In this document: positions 8,750 to 17,700 of the stretch, in pieces
How the letters are laid out: every line of letters starts with the position of its first letter
Numbering within the stretch: position 1 is the first letter of the stretch
DNA from: Planctomycetota bacterium
Lineage (GTDB): Bacteria; Planctomycetota; Planctomycetia; Pirellulales; PLA5
NCBI GenBank assembly: GCA_003576845.1
Contig: QEVJ01000036.1
Span: forward strand, 32,746 to 96,745
Reading direction: 5' to 3'
DNA: 64,000 nt
Program-made: the position numbers and the translations under genes
The notes under the pieces: model-generated
What the model saw: only the letters and a program-made list of their open reading frames with translations
Database searches by the model: none
What the model was told of the DNA's origin: nothing

Positions 8750-9847
8750 GTGGGCGTGTTTCAGGACGCGAGCGGCAAGACGCCGATTCTCGCCAGCGTC
8801 AAAGAAGCCGAGCGGCGGTTGTTGGAAGGCGAATCGTCGAAGGGGTATCTGGCGATCACCGGCTCGCCGCAGTACGCCGCGGCCGTTGGCAAGCTCGTGT
8901 TTGGCGCCGAGCATCCGGCTTCGAAAGAGGGCCGCGTTGCGACGGCACAAACTCCCGGGGGAACCGGCGGGCTGCGCGTCGCCGCCGACTTCATCAAGCA
9001 ATGTTTTCCTGCGGCCAACGTGTGGATGAGCGAGCCGACCTGGCCCAACCATCCCAGCGTGTATCGCGCGGCGGGGTTGGAGGTCGCGACGTATCCGTAC
9101 TTCGACGCGACGACGAACGGCCTGGCGTTCGACAAGCTGCTCGCGGCGCTCCGCGGAATCCCCAAGGGCGACGTCGTGCTGTTGCACGGCTGTTGCCACA
9201 ACCCGACGGGCGTCGATCCCACCGTCGAGCAATGGGCGGCGATTGCCGATGTGATCGAAGAGCGTGGGCTGTTGCCGCTGGTCGACTTCGCATATCAAGG
9301 TTTCGGCACAGGCCTCGCCGAGGACGCGGCCGGACTGCGGACGTTGTTGCGGCCGGGCATCGAGATGCTCGTCGTCAGCTCGTTTTCCAAGAATTTCGGT
9401 CTGTACAACGAGCGCGTCGGGGCCATGTCGCTCGTCGCGCGCACGCCGGAAGCGGCGCAGGCGGCGTTTAGCCAGGTGAAGGTCTGCATCCGCGCGAATT
9501 ACTCGAATCCGCCGTGCCACGGGGCGGCGATCGTGAGCACGATTCTGTCCGATCCAGCGCTGGCCGCGCAGTGGGAGGGTGAACTGGCCGCGATGCGCGA
9601 TCGGATCAACGCGATGCGCAAGCTGTTTGTGAAGACGCTCGCCGCGAAGGGGATCGACCGCGATTTTTCGTTCATCGAGCGGCAACGGGGGATGTTTTCG
9701 TTCTCGGGCCTGACGCGGGAGCAAGTCGAACGGCTCAAGACCGAGTTTTCGATCTACGCCGTCGGCTCGGGGCGGATCAACGTCGCGGGGATGACCCAAG
9801 CGAACATGGACCGGCTGTGTACGGCGATTGCGGCGGTGTTGCGGTAG
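8750..9847 (+). CDS. Aspartate/aromatic aminotransferase, N-terminus damaged
   Basis: The PLP-dependent class I aminotransferase core is intact: [37 protein letters not shown], the PLP-Lys segment [15 protein letters not shown], and the C-terminal SGRINVAGM. It closely follows the AspC/TyrB family, which transfers amino groups between aspartate or aromatic amino acids and 2-oxoglutarate. The frame lacks the first 30 or so residues. A matching start, GTG TTC GAA TCC ATC (the MFESI of AspC), lies at 8701 in another frame, and spacing to the conserved PEKINLG is about 47 bases too short. Either the gene is inactivated by a small deletion or it uses the GTG at 8750 and lacks the N-terminal dimer arm. 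Confidence 0.85.
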   Translation: MGVFQDASGKTPILASVKEAERRLLEGESSKGYLAITGSPQYAAAVGKLVFGAEHPASKEGRVATAQTPGGTGGLRVAADFIKQCFPAANVWMSEPTWPNHPSVYRAAGLEVATYPYFDATTNGLAFDKLLAALRGIPKGDVVLLHGCCHNPTGVDPTVEQWAAIADVIEERGLLPLVDFAYQGFGTGLAEDAAGLRTLLRPGIEMLVVSSFSKNFGLYNERVGAMSLVARTPEAAQAAFSQVKVCIRANYSNPPCHGAAIVSTILSDPALAAQWEGELAAMRDRINAMRKLFVKTLAAKGIDRDFSFIERQRGMFSFSGLTREQVERLKTEFSIYAVGSGRINVAGMTQANMDRLCTAIAAVLR

Positions 9848-9852
9848 AGCGC

Positions 9853-9944
9853 GGTGGGGTGGGACGAACGAAGTGAAGCCCACTAGAAACGCACGATATC
9901 AAACGCTTGTCCGGTGGGCCTCGCTTCGCTCGACCCACGCTACG
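9853..9944. repeat. Dispersed inverted repeat type 3 (two arms)
   Basis: The left arm (9853-9883) reads GGGTGGGACGAACGAAGTG then AAGCCCAC. The right arm (9914-9944) is its near reverse complement, GTGGGCCTCGCTTCGCTCG then ACCCACGC. It can fold into a long hairpin between the convergent aminotransferase and methyltransferase genes, where it may act as a bidirectional terminator. Related arms occur at 13551, 13927 and 35849. Confidence 0.8.
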
Positions 9945-9961
9945 TTTTGCTACGATTTGCG

Positions 9962-10762
9962 TTACGCGCTCGCGACGTGTTCTTCGGCGGGATCCGCGGC
10001 CGCATGTGCTTCGAGGTTGTTGTTCTGCGTTGACTTTCGGGATGGGCCGGTTCGCTGTAGGATCGCGAGCACCGACGTTCCGAACGGAATGCGGAGCGGG
10101 CCGAATAGGCGGTTCTCGGCGCGACAGAGCGTATGCAGGGCCCAGTTAACGGGTCGCGGCGGAATCGCGTGTTGTCGCAATCGCCCGCCGCTGGCGCCGT
10201 TGATGAGCCGGAACGCTGCCTTCGCGAAGAACAGGCCGTGGAACAAGTAGCGGAGCTCGCGGAGCTTGCCGTGCGGGGCCAGGAGCTTGCCGAGCGGCTT
10301 GCGGCGGTAGCGGCGATAGTGGCAGTTGCGTTCGTCGTGCGCGTCCCAGAGGAGCATGAAGGCCGGCACGGTAAGGACGAGGTATCCGCCGGGCCGCAGC
10401 ATGGCGACGAGGTTTTCGATCGCTGCGGCGTCGTTTTCGATGTGCTCGATCACGTCGAGGGCCGTGATCAGGTCGAATTGCCAGCCGGCATACTCCGCGT
10501 CGCCGAGCGGAGCGTGGTGGATCGCGTCACGATAGGGGTTATCGGGCCGGATGAGCGACCTGTCGATCTCGACGCCGCGGACGGCGCCGAATTGCGACAA
10601 GGCGGGAAAGAACACCGCGTCGCCGCAGCCGACGTCGAGGATGTCGGCCCCGCGCGGCAAGTCGATGCGGCGGATGCGATCGAGCAAGATCGCCTCGCGG
10701 GCCCGCCACCACCAGTGCCGGGCGTAGAGTTCGGCGTATTCGCTGCCGTAGTCTTGGTTCAT
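9962..10762 (-). CDS. Class I SAM-dependent methyltransferase
   Basis: This is a 266-residue cytosolic protein. The SAM-binding loop is ADILDVGCGDAVFF near residue 40, followed by the acidic GVEIDRSL and then DLITALDVIEHI, the usual methyltransferase signature. A substrate-binding half follows that includes LRPGGYLVLTVPA and a basic CHYRRYRRK segment. Relatives that follow this pattern act on lipids, quinones or sugars in surface biosynthesis, but the substrate cannot be read from sequence. The ATG at 10762 starts directly at MNQDYGSEYAELYARHWWW, typical of this group; upstream codons are low complexity. Confidence 0.87.
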   Translation of the reverse strand: MNQDYGSEYAELYARHWWWRAREAILLDRIRRIDLPRGADILDVGCGDAVFFPALSQFGAVRGVEIDRSLIRPDNPYRDAIHHAPLGDAEYAGWQFDLITALDVIEHIENDAAAIENLVAMLRPGGYLVLTVPAFMLLWDAHDERNCHYRRYRRKPLGKLLAPHGKLRELRYLFHGLFFAKAAFRLINGASGGRLRQHAIPPRPVNWALHTLCRAENRLFGPLRIPFGTSVLAILQRTGPSRKSTQNNNLEAHAAADPAEEHVASA

Positions 10763-10931
10763 TGCGGGTTCGTCGGTTAGGTAGTGGAGGGTGGGCAGGG
10801 AACAGTGGGCAGGGCGTGTGTTCGCGCTTGGACGTTGGGTTTGCAAATCTACGCCATCTGCCTGGACGGCGAGTTATAGTGGAAGGTGTCGTGCCGGTTC
10901 TGCCGATTGTGCGTGTCGTGTGTGGTTGCTA

Positions 10932-11783
10932 ATGGGGCGAAGTTTGTTGCGATTGTCGTTTGCGGTTGCGCTGGCGGTCGTTGCCGCGCGGTGCGAGGCG
11001 GGGTTCACTTACCTCGGCAGTCCGCCGACGAAGTGGGACCTCGGGCCGAACGCGGCGAGCGAACATGGGTTTACCGCGCCGGACGGCCCGCGATCGCCGG
11101 GGAGCGCGACGTTTAGCATCGTGCCGGCGGGACGCACGTTCGATCACGATGCCGACGCGGCGCACGGTATCCACACGACCGCCGCGATCACGGCGCTCGG
11201 CGTGCCGGGATTCGAAACGGAAGAGGATTACGGGGCGTTGTTCGGCTGGGCGCTCGATAGGTGGGCGAGCGAGTCGGGCTTTCGCAATCTGGGGCAGGTG
11301 CCCGATCATGGCGCGAACGTCGGGGCGAGCGAGGCGGACGGCGGGCACGTGGGCGATATTCGGATTGCGGCGTGGGAACTGAGTTCGTCGTCGCTCGTGG
11401 CCCATGCGTTTCAGCCCGGGACGGAGACGGTCTATGGACTCGGCGGAACGCTGGCGGGCGACTTTCACCTCGACGTCAATCGCAATTGGGTCGACGATCC
11501 GCTCGCCGGGCCTTCGAGCACCCGGTTCGACATCTACACGATCGTGCTCCACGAGATGGGGCACGCGTTGGGGCTGGGGCATTCGACGGTCCGCGGGTCG
11601 GTGATGGAGAACGCCTATCGCGGAGCGAAGCGCGAGTTGACGCCGGACGACGTGGCGGCGATTCAGGCGCTGTATGGCGTGCCTGAGCCGGGGGCGGCGG
11701 TGTCGCTTGTGCTCGCGATCGCGCTTCTTGCCCTTCACGGAAGTTGCGCTTGTCGGCGGAGAGAGCGAGAACGACAATCGTGA
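10932..11783 (+). CDS. Matrixin-like zinc metalloprotease with PEP-CTERM tail
   Basis: The 283-residue product begins with a signal peptide (MGRSLLRLSFAVALAVVAA). Its catalytic core carries HEMGHALGLGH, the HExxHxxGxxH zinc site of metzincins, followed by a Met-turn (GSVMENAY) and the typical LTPDDVAAIQALYG helix of peptidase family M10A. It ends in VPEPGAAVSLVLAIALLAL plus a basic tail, an exosortase-type anchor. It is therefore expected to be a surface-attached endopeptidase. The start at 10932 is chosen at the signal peptide; the upstream open frame has no support. Confidence 0.86.
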   Translation: MGRSLLRLSFAVALAVVAARCEAGFTYLGSPPTKWDLGPNAASEHGFTAPDGPRSPGSATFSIVPAGRTFDHDADAAHGIHTTAAITALGVPGFETEEDYGALFGWALDRWASESGFRNLGQVPDHGANVGASEADGGHVGDIRIAAWELSSSSLVAHAFQPGTETVYGLGGTLAGDFHLDVNRNWVDDPLAGPSSTRFDIYTIVLHEMGHALGLGHSTVRGSVMENAYRGAKRELTPDDVAAIQALYGVPEPGAAVSLVLAIALLALHGSCACRRRERERQS

Positions 11784-11802
11784 CGCACGGGTTGGGACGT
11801 CC

Positions 11803-11835
11803 ATTGCCCCCGGTGTATTCACCGGGGGCTAAATG
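11803..11835 (+). repeat. Dispersed hairpin repeat type 1 (copy 2)
   Basis: Same 33-bp unit as at 8618 with a GTATT loop and the CACCGGGGGCTAAATG right half. It lies in the 100-bp gap between the metalloprotease and the prenyltransferase-like gene. Confidence 0.9.
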
Positions 11836-11887
11836 TTGGGAATGACCAATTCCCGAGCCGCAATTCGCAAACTCCGGCGATCGCTCG

Positions 11888-12817
11888 ATGGCCAGTTATC
11901 TTGAAGAGTTGACGATTCGCTTGGCCGTTGGCGTATCGCGGTTGCCGGAGGAGGTTCGGGCGCGGCATGCGCGTTTTTTCTTGGCGGGGCAGCGCGAGGA
12001 CGGCGGATTTGCCGGGCGCGAGGGCGGGAGCGATTTGTATTACACGAATTTCGCGCTGCGGTCCCTGGCGCTCTTGGGCGAATTGCACGGCGACGTGGCC
12101 GAGCGGGCGAGGCGGTTTCTGGCCGCGCGACTCGCGGGGCAGGCGACGATCGTCGATTTTCTGTCGCTCGTCTATAGCGCGTCGCTCTTAACCTTGTCGG
12201 CGGGACTGGACGTGTTTGCAGACGCCGCGCCGGATTGGCGCGAGGCAGTGGCGGCGGCGCTCGAAAAGTTGCGACGCGACGACGGCGGATATGCCAAAGG
12301 GCCGGAGGGAACGGCGAGCAGCACGTATCACACGTTTCTGGTCGCGTTGTGCCGGCAGTTGATCGACGCGCCGCTCGTCGAGCCGGAGCGGATGGTCGCG
12401 TTCGTGCTTTCGCAGCGGCGGGAAGACGGCGGGTTCGTCGAGATCAAGCCGATGAAGCGGAGCGGCACGAATCCGACGGCGGCCGCGGTGGGGTTATTGA
12501 AGATCGTGGGCCGGCTGGATGATGAAGTGCGCGAGGGCGTGGTCGATTTTCTGGCGGAGATGCAAACGGACGAGGGGGGCATAAGGGCGAATACGCGGAT
12601 TCCGATCGCGGATCTCTTGAGCACGTTTACGGGGCTGTTGACGCTCGTGGACTTGGGGGCGGCGGATTGCGTCGACGCGCGGGCGGCGGCGCGGTATGCG
12701 GAGTCGCTCGAACAGGAGAGCGGCGGTTTTTTGGGGGCGGTTTGGGACCAGGGCGTGGATGTCGAGTATTCGTTTTATGGGTTGGCAACGCTGGGGTTGT
12801 TGGCGGCGGAATCGTAG
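11888..12817 (+). CDS. Prenyltransferase/terpene-cyclase-like alpha-barrel protein
   Basis: The 309-residue protein is built of repeated units of the prenyltransferase and squalene-oxidase family, each centred on a QREDGGF-like motif (QREDGGFAG, LRRDDGGYAKG, SQRREDGGFVE, MQTDEGGIRA, EQESGGFLG). This forms an alpha/alpha toroid. The pattern resembles the beta subunit of geranylgeranyl transferase more than cyclases; it lacks the DXDD motif of squalene-hopene cyclases. Bacterial proteins of this type are of uncertain function. There is no signal peptide. The ATG at 11888 directly precedes the first repeat. Confidence 0.75.
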   Translation: MASYLEELTIRLAVGVSRLPEEVRARHARFFLAGQREDGGFAGREGGSDLYYTNFALRSLALLGELHGDVAERARRFLAARLAGQATIVDFLSLVYSASLLTLSAGLDVFADAAPDWREAVAAALEKLRRDDGGYAKGPEGTASSTYHTFLVALCRQLIDAPLVEPERMVAFVLSQRREDGGFVEIKPMKRSGTNPTAAAVGLLKIVGRLDDEVREGVVDFLAEMQTDEGGIRANTRIPIADLLSTFTGLLTLVDLGAADCVDARAAARYAESLEQESGGFLGAVWDQGVDVEYSFYGLATLGLLAAES

Positions 12818-13299
12818 GTTCGATGACTGCAATGAAGAATGAGCGGGTTCGTGTTTTTTAACGCAGAGGCGCGGAGGTATCGCCGAGGTCGCAGAGAATT
12901 CATTCACGTTGGCCTTTGATCCGCAGAATTCGCCGAGTGCCGCCGATGGAATCATCGTCGGCATTTTTCGGCGGATTTTTTGGCTGGCGAGTGTGCCACT
13001 TGTCTGGTATGAGTGTGGGGGCGGGGTTGATTTTTGGGCGATGAAGGCGTCCGACGGAATTCATCGACCGGCGGAACGCGCGCGGAGGCACCGCGAACCG
13101 CGTCGCCGAATTGGGCCGCCATGCGAGGGAGTTTTTAAACGTTAACCCTGGGGCCCCCCAGGATTTTGTTCAATAACCTCGGTAGCTTGCGAGGCCGGCT
13201 GGGCGGCTGGGGATCGCGGTTTGCGCCGGTTGTGTGTTGTCGTTTCGGCGATTCTTGGCTCGGCCAAATCTGCTCTGGTCCGAGACGGAGAGGCTTTCA
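12818..13299. other. Intergenic region, 482 bp
   Basis: No gene is supported. Around 12855-12897 there is a degenerate copy of the AGGCGCAGAG / CGCCGAGG repeat that forms a perfect inverted repeat at 31997. Nearby sequence is rich in short G and T runs. The right end carries the ribosome-binding site of the next gene. Confidence 0.5.
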
Positions 13300-13542
13300 A
13301 TGTATCGCTTTGCTGTTTGGACGGCGGCTGGAATGGGAATCGGGTTTGGGGTCGGTTTATTCATTTCCGATCCGGGATATAAAGACACTGTCGCGACAAC
13401 AATTTCAATGGCGATCGCGTATGCTGCGAGTACGCTGGCAGGAGCGACTGGCGGCGCGACGCATGTGATCATAGCGTTCCTGCGAGACCGCGATGCCGAC
13501 CGCGTCATGCTCAAGCACGCGCAACGCCGCGGCGAATCGTGA
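13300..13542 (+). CDS. Small membrane protein, twin A
   Basis: An 80-residue protein with two hydrophobic segments (residues 4-21 and about 29-58) and a charged C-terminus FLRDRDADR. The ATG at 13300 has GGAGAGGC upstream. It resembles its neighbour at 13610: both have an AGATGGATH or AIGGAMHA segment followed by a charged CEREADTSR-like tail, so they are probably a tandem duplication. No function is known. Confidence 0.6.
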   Translation: MYRFAVWTAAGMGIGFGVGLFISDPGYKDTVATTISMAIAYAASTLAGATGGATHVIIAFLRDRDADRVMLKHAQRRGES

Positions 13543-13550
13543 AATCCGCG

Positions 13551-13581
13551 GTGGGTTTCACTGTCGTTCGACCGACCCTAC
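13551..13581 (-). repeat. Type 3 repeat, single arm
   Basis: Reads GTGGGTTTCACTGTCGTTCG then ACCGACCCTAC, a half-site of the repeat at 9853, between the twin small membrane genes. Confidence 0.65.
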
Positions 13582-13609
13582 AAGTTTGGTTGGATGCCGG
13601 TTGGCGACC

Positions 13610-13873
13610 ATGAGTACGTTACACTTGATCGGCCGGTTCATTGCGTGGACGTTTGCGTGGGCGGGCGTCGGGGCGATCGCGGCGGTCGTGATGCGAAACC
13701 TCATCGGCGGCGGCGACACGACGTTCATAATGACGAACATGGTTGCGGCCGGTTCGATCGTCGGGGCGATCGGCGGGGCAATGCACGCGGCGCTGGCCGC
13801 GGCTTGCGAGCGAGAAGCGGACACGTCGCGGCTCGCGAATCGTGAGGCCAGAAGCGGCGAGAAAGAGACGTAA
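13610..13873 (+). CDS. Small membrane protein, twin B
   Basis: An 87-residue protein with two membrane segments (about residues 6-27 and 41-66) and a polar tail CEREADTSRLANREARSGEKE. It appears paralogous to the gene at 13300. The function is unknown; it precedes an ABC transporter but is separated from it by a repeat. Confidence 0.6.
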   Translation: MSTLHLIGRFIAWTFAWAGVGAIAAVVMRNLIGGGDTTFIMTNMVAAGSIVGAIGGAMHAALAAACEREADTSRLANREARSGEKET

Positions 13874-13926
13874 CGGATCAAACGGAGTGAAGTCCGGGGC
13901 GAAGTTGCGTCGAGCGGCGGCCGGTA

Positions 13927-13957
13927 GTGGGCCTCACTATCGTTCGACCCACCCTAC
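13927..13957 (-). repeat. Type 3 repeat arm
   Basis: Reads GTGGGCCTCACTATCGTTCG then ACCCACCCTAC. A degenerate partner arm (AAACGGAGTGAAGTCCG) lies just upstream near 13880, so this was probably a complete inverted copy. It sits immediately before the ABC ATPase start. Confidence 0.7.
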
Positions 13958-13973
13958 GAGAATCTGCGACACG

Positions 13974-14651
13974 ATGTCTGAGCTTGCGGTTACGAACGTC
14001 ACGAAGGAATACCCGACGCGGGCAGAGCCGCTGGTGGTGTTGCGCGGCGTTTCGCTGGCGGTGGCGGCGGGCGAGAACGTGGCGATTTTGGGGCCGAGCG
14101 GGTCGGGGAAGAGCACGCTCTTGTACATCTTGGGGACGCTGGAACGGCCGACCAGCGGAACCGTGACGATCGACGGGAGCGATCCGTTTGCGCTCGACGA
14201 GCCGGCGCTGGCGAAGTTTCGCAACACGGCGATCGGGTTCGTGTTTCAGGATCATCATCTGCTGCCGCAGTGCTCGGTGCTGGAGAATGTGCTCGTGCCG
14301 ACGATTGCGATTGGCGCGGCGGGGAAGGATGCGGTCGCGCGGGCGCGGGCGCTCTTGGACCGCGTGGGACTTGCGCATCGGCTGGAGTATCGGCCCGCGG
14401 AGTTGTCCGGCGGCGAGCGGCAGCGGGTGGCGATTGCGCGGGCGATGATCAACCGGCCGCGATTGCTCTTGGCCGACGAGCCGACGGGAAATCTCGACCG
14501 GACGACGGCGGCGGCGGTGGCGCGGTTGCTGCTAGAGCTTCCGCGCGAGGAGCAGACGATGCTCGTCGTGGTGACGCATAGCTTGGAGTTGGCGGGGATG
14601 ATGGGGCGGAGGTATGAGTTGGACGATGGGCGATTGGGGGCTGGGGGCTAG
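13974..14651 (+). CDS. ABC transporter ATP-binding protein, LolD/MacB type
   Basis: This is a 225-residue ATPase. Walker A is GPSGSGKST near residue 39, the Q-loop is FVFQDHHLLPQC, the signature LSGGERQRVAIARAM, Walker B LLLADEPTGNLD, with a late VTHS H-loop. The HHLLPQ and EPTGNLD segments are typical of the LolD/MacB/FtsE group that powers FtsX-like permeases rather than solute importers. It is followed by such a permease at 14736 and the two likely form one complex. The ATG at 13974 follows the type 3 repeat. Confidence 0.92.
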   Translation: MSELAVTNVTKEYPTRAEPLVVLRGVSLAVAAGENVAILGPSGSGKSTLLYILGTLERPTSGTVTIDGSDPFALDEPALAKFRNTAIGFVFQDHHLLPQCSVLENVLVPTIAIGAAGKDAVARARALLDRVGLAHRLEYRPAELSGGERQRVAIARAMINRPRLLLADEPTGNLDRTTAAAVARLLLELPREEQTMLVVVTHSLELAGMMGRRYELDDGRLGAGG

Positions 14652-14725
14652 GGACTGGGGACTGGGGAGGATTCGGGATTCGGGGGCAATGCGCGTTTCC
14701 CGCGCCCCTCGCCCCGCGCCCCTCT
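14635..14725. repeat. G/C-skewed low-complexity repeat block
   Basis: Starts in the last codons of the ABC ATPase and fills the gap to the permease. It consists of GGGGACTGGGGACTGGG, GATTCGGGATTCGGGGG and then the opposite skew CGCGCCCCTCGCCCCGCGCC. Related blocks occur at 15738, 18252, 19008, 25951, 30475 and 31341. Confidence 0.75.
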
Positions 14726-14735
14726 TGAATTTGCC

Positions 14736-17700
14736 ATGACGTTCGCACAGCTCATACTTGCCGGGCTTTGGCAGCATCGACGGTTGAATGTCGCGGTTGC
14801 GCTGGGCGTGGCGGCGGCTGCGGCGGTGCTCTGTGGGGCGCTGGTCGTCGGCGATTCGATGCGCGGGAGCTTGCGCGACATCGTGCTCGAACGCTTGGGG
14901 CGGATCGACCGCGTACTGGTCGTCGATCGGTTCTTTCGCGCGGAACTGGCCGACGATTTGGCGCGCGAGGCGATGCTGGCGGAGCAAGAGGCTTCGGCGC
15001 TGGCGGTGCTGCTGCTCTCGGGGAGCGTCGAACATGCCGAAACGCATCGTCGGGCGAGCGGCGTGAACGTGCTCGGGTGCGACGAGCGGTTCTGGCAGTT
15101 GGGCGATCGCGCTGGCGAGACGAGGCTGCGGCCAACACGGATGCCGGGCGACGGCGAAGTCGTGATCAATGCGACGCTGGCCGCCGAGTTGGGAATTGGC
15201 GAGGAGCTGGACGGCGGGGCGAGCGCGATCGCGCCGCCGCGGCCGGAGGTGTTGCTCAGGTTGCCGCGGCAGCAGAACGTGCCGGCGGATAGTCCCTTGG
15301 GGCGGAAGACGGAAACGGTCGACACCGTGCGGCTCAAAGTGATCGAGGTTATCCCGACGGAGGGCTTGGGGCGGTTCTCGTTGCAGGCGAGTCAGCAAGA
15401 CCCGCGGACGGCGTTCGTTTCGCCGGGGACGTTGCAGGCGGCGCTCGGCAAGCCGGGGATGGCGAACGCGATTCTGGTGGCGGCGAAGAATGAGACGGCG
15501 CACGTGGATGTGGCGGACGAGGCCCTCAAGCGGTCGCTCAAGCTGGATGCCGACTTGGGGCTGACGCTCAAGCGCGTCGAGCACCAGTACGATGGCGAAA
15601 CGGTTCACGAGTATTTCGATTTGACGAGCGACCGGATGATGTTGCCGCCGGAGGTGGAGCAAGCGGCGATGGCGGCGTGGAGAGAGTACAAGCCGCAGCC
15701 GGCGCTGGCGTATCTGGCGAATTGGATTTCGGCGGACGGGGCGCGGGGTGCGGGGCGCGGGGCGCGGGAGACAGCGAGGATTCCTTATTCGGTGGTTGCG
15801 GCGGTGGATTCGGCGGCGGCGATTGGGCCGCTGGACGGGGATGTCGATGGGAAGGTGCTTGAGCCACTCGCGCACGATGAGATTGTGCTCAATAGCTGGG
15901 CGTTCGAGGATTTCAAGAAGCAGGGAGTCGACGTCCGGCCGGGCGATACGATTACGCTCGAATACTTCGAGCCGGAGAGCACGCATGGCGAGGTGCGCGA
16001 ACGAGACGTAAAGTTCAAACTCCGAGCAATCGCGCCGCTGGCGAAACGCGGCGAGCGGCCGCTGCGGACGAACGATCCCGACTTGACGCCGGAAGTGCCG
16101 GGCGTGACGGACAAGGAGTCGATCCGGAATTGGGACGCGCCGTTTCCTTACGACAGCGATCGCGTGCGGTCGCAGGACGATCGCTACTGGCGGGATTTTC
16201 GGACAACGCCCAAGGCGTTCGTGTCGCTCGCGGCGGGGCGCAAGCTTTGGTCGAGCCGGTTCGGCAACGCCACGTCGATTCGCGTGGCGACGCGCGACGC
16301 GGGCGGCAAGGAGATCGCGCTCGAAGCGCTGCGCGACGGCTTGCTTCGCGAACTCGATCCGGCGGCGCTCGGGTTCGCGTTTCGCCCGGTGAAGGAGCAG
16401 GGGCTCGCCGCGGCGCAGGGTACGACTTCGTTCGCGGGCTTGTTCCTCGGTTTCAGCATGTTTCTGATCGCGGCGGCGATGATGCTCGTCGTGATTCTGT
16501 TTCGGCTGGGCGTCGAGCAGCGGGCGAGCGAAGTGGGCGTGCTCTTGGCGGTCGGTTGGTCGGCGGGGCGCGTGCGGCGATTGTTGCTGGCGGAAGGTTT
16601 GGTTGTGGCGGCGGTGGGCGCGGTGTTGGGAACGGCATTGGGCGTGGGCTTTGCCGCGCTGATGCTGTGGGCACTAACGACCGTGTGGGTCGAGGCGATC
16701 GCCGCGCCGTTCTTGAAGCTGCATTACACGCCGACGAGCCTCATCGTTGGCTACGCGAGCGGCGTGGTGCTCGCGGCGCTGGGGATTGCGCTGTCGCTGC
16801 GAACGCTCGGCAAGCTGCCGGTGCGCGGGTTGCTGGCGGGGCGGGTGGCGCTCGAGCGGCCGCGCGCCCGGCGAAGACGGTGGGCGCAAATCGCTGCGGC
16901 GGGAATGATCGTCGCGGCGGCGGCATTGGGCGCGGCCGCGATCGGGCTATCGGGCGAGGCGCAGGCCGGGGCGTTTTTCGGCTCCGGGGCGCTGGTGCTC
17001 GCGGCCGGGCTGGTGTTCGTGTGGCAGCGGCTCAACGCGGACGCAGGCGGGTCGCTCATTGCGGCGGGCGCGGCGGCCGTGCCCAAGTTGGCGGTGCGGA
17101 ACACCGCGCGGTCGCCCGGCCGGAGCACGCTGACGATCGGCCTCGTCGCGGCGGCGAGTTTTTTGATCGTGGCGATCAGCGCATTTCGGCTCGATCCGTC
17201 GCTCGACGGCGCGGGCGGGTTTCGACTGTATGCCGAAAGCGATCAGCCGCTTTACTACACGCCGGCGACGCCCCAGGGACGCGACGAACTTGCGTTCTCG
17301 CCGGAGCAAAGCGACTTGCTGGCGAAGACGACGGGGATTGCGCTCCGCGTGCAGCGAGGCGACGACGCGAGCTGCTTGAACTTGTATCAGGCGGAGCGGC
17401 CGCGGGTCGTGGGCGTTCCGCCGGCGCTCGTCCGTCGCGGCGGTTTCCTGTGGGGCGGCTCTCTGGCGACAACGGACGCACACCTTGAGAACCCTTGGTT
17501 GCTGCTCGATGAGGCGTCGGCGGGAGAGTCGGATGCCGTGCCTGTGGTGCTCGACGCGAACACGGCGACGTATAGTCTCAAGATCGGTTTGGGCGATACG
17601 CTCGCGCTCGACGACGGCCGCGGCGGCACGATCGACTGCCGCGTCGTGGCGCTCTTGAAGAACAGCATTTTTCAGGGGGACGTGCTGATGGCCGAGCGGC

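Noticed and set aside
7913..9883. 656-codon minus-strand frame over the aminotransferase
   Set aside because: Only its last 156 codons (the zinc-ribbon protein) have motifs; the rest is antisense to the aminotransferase.
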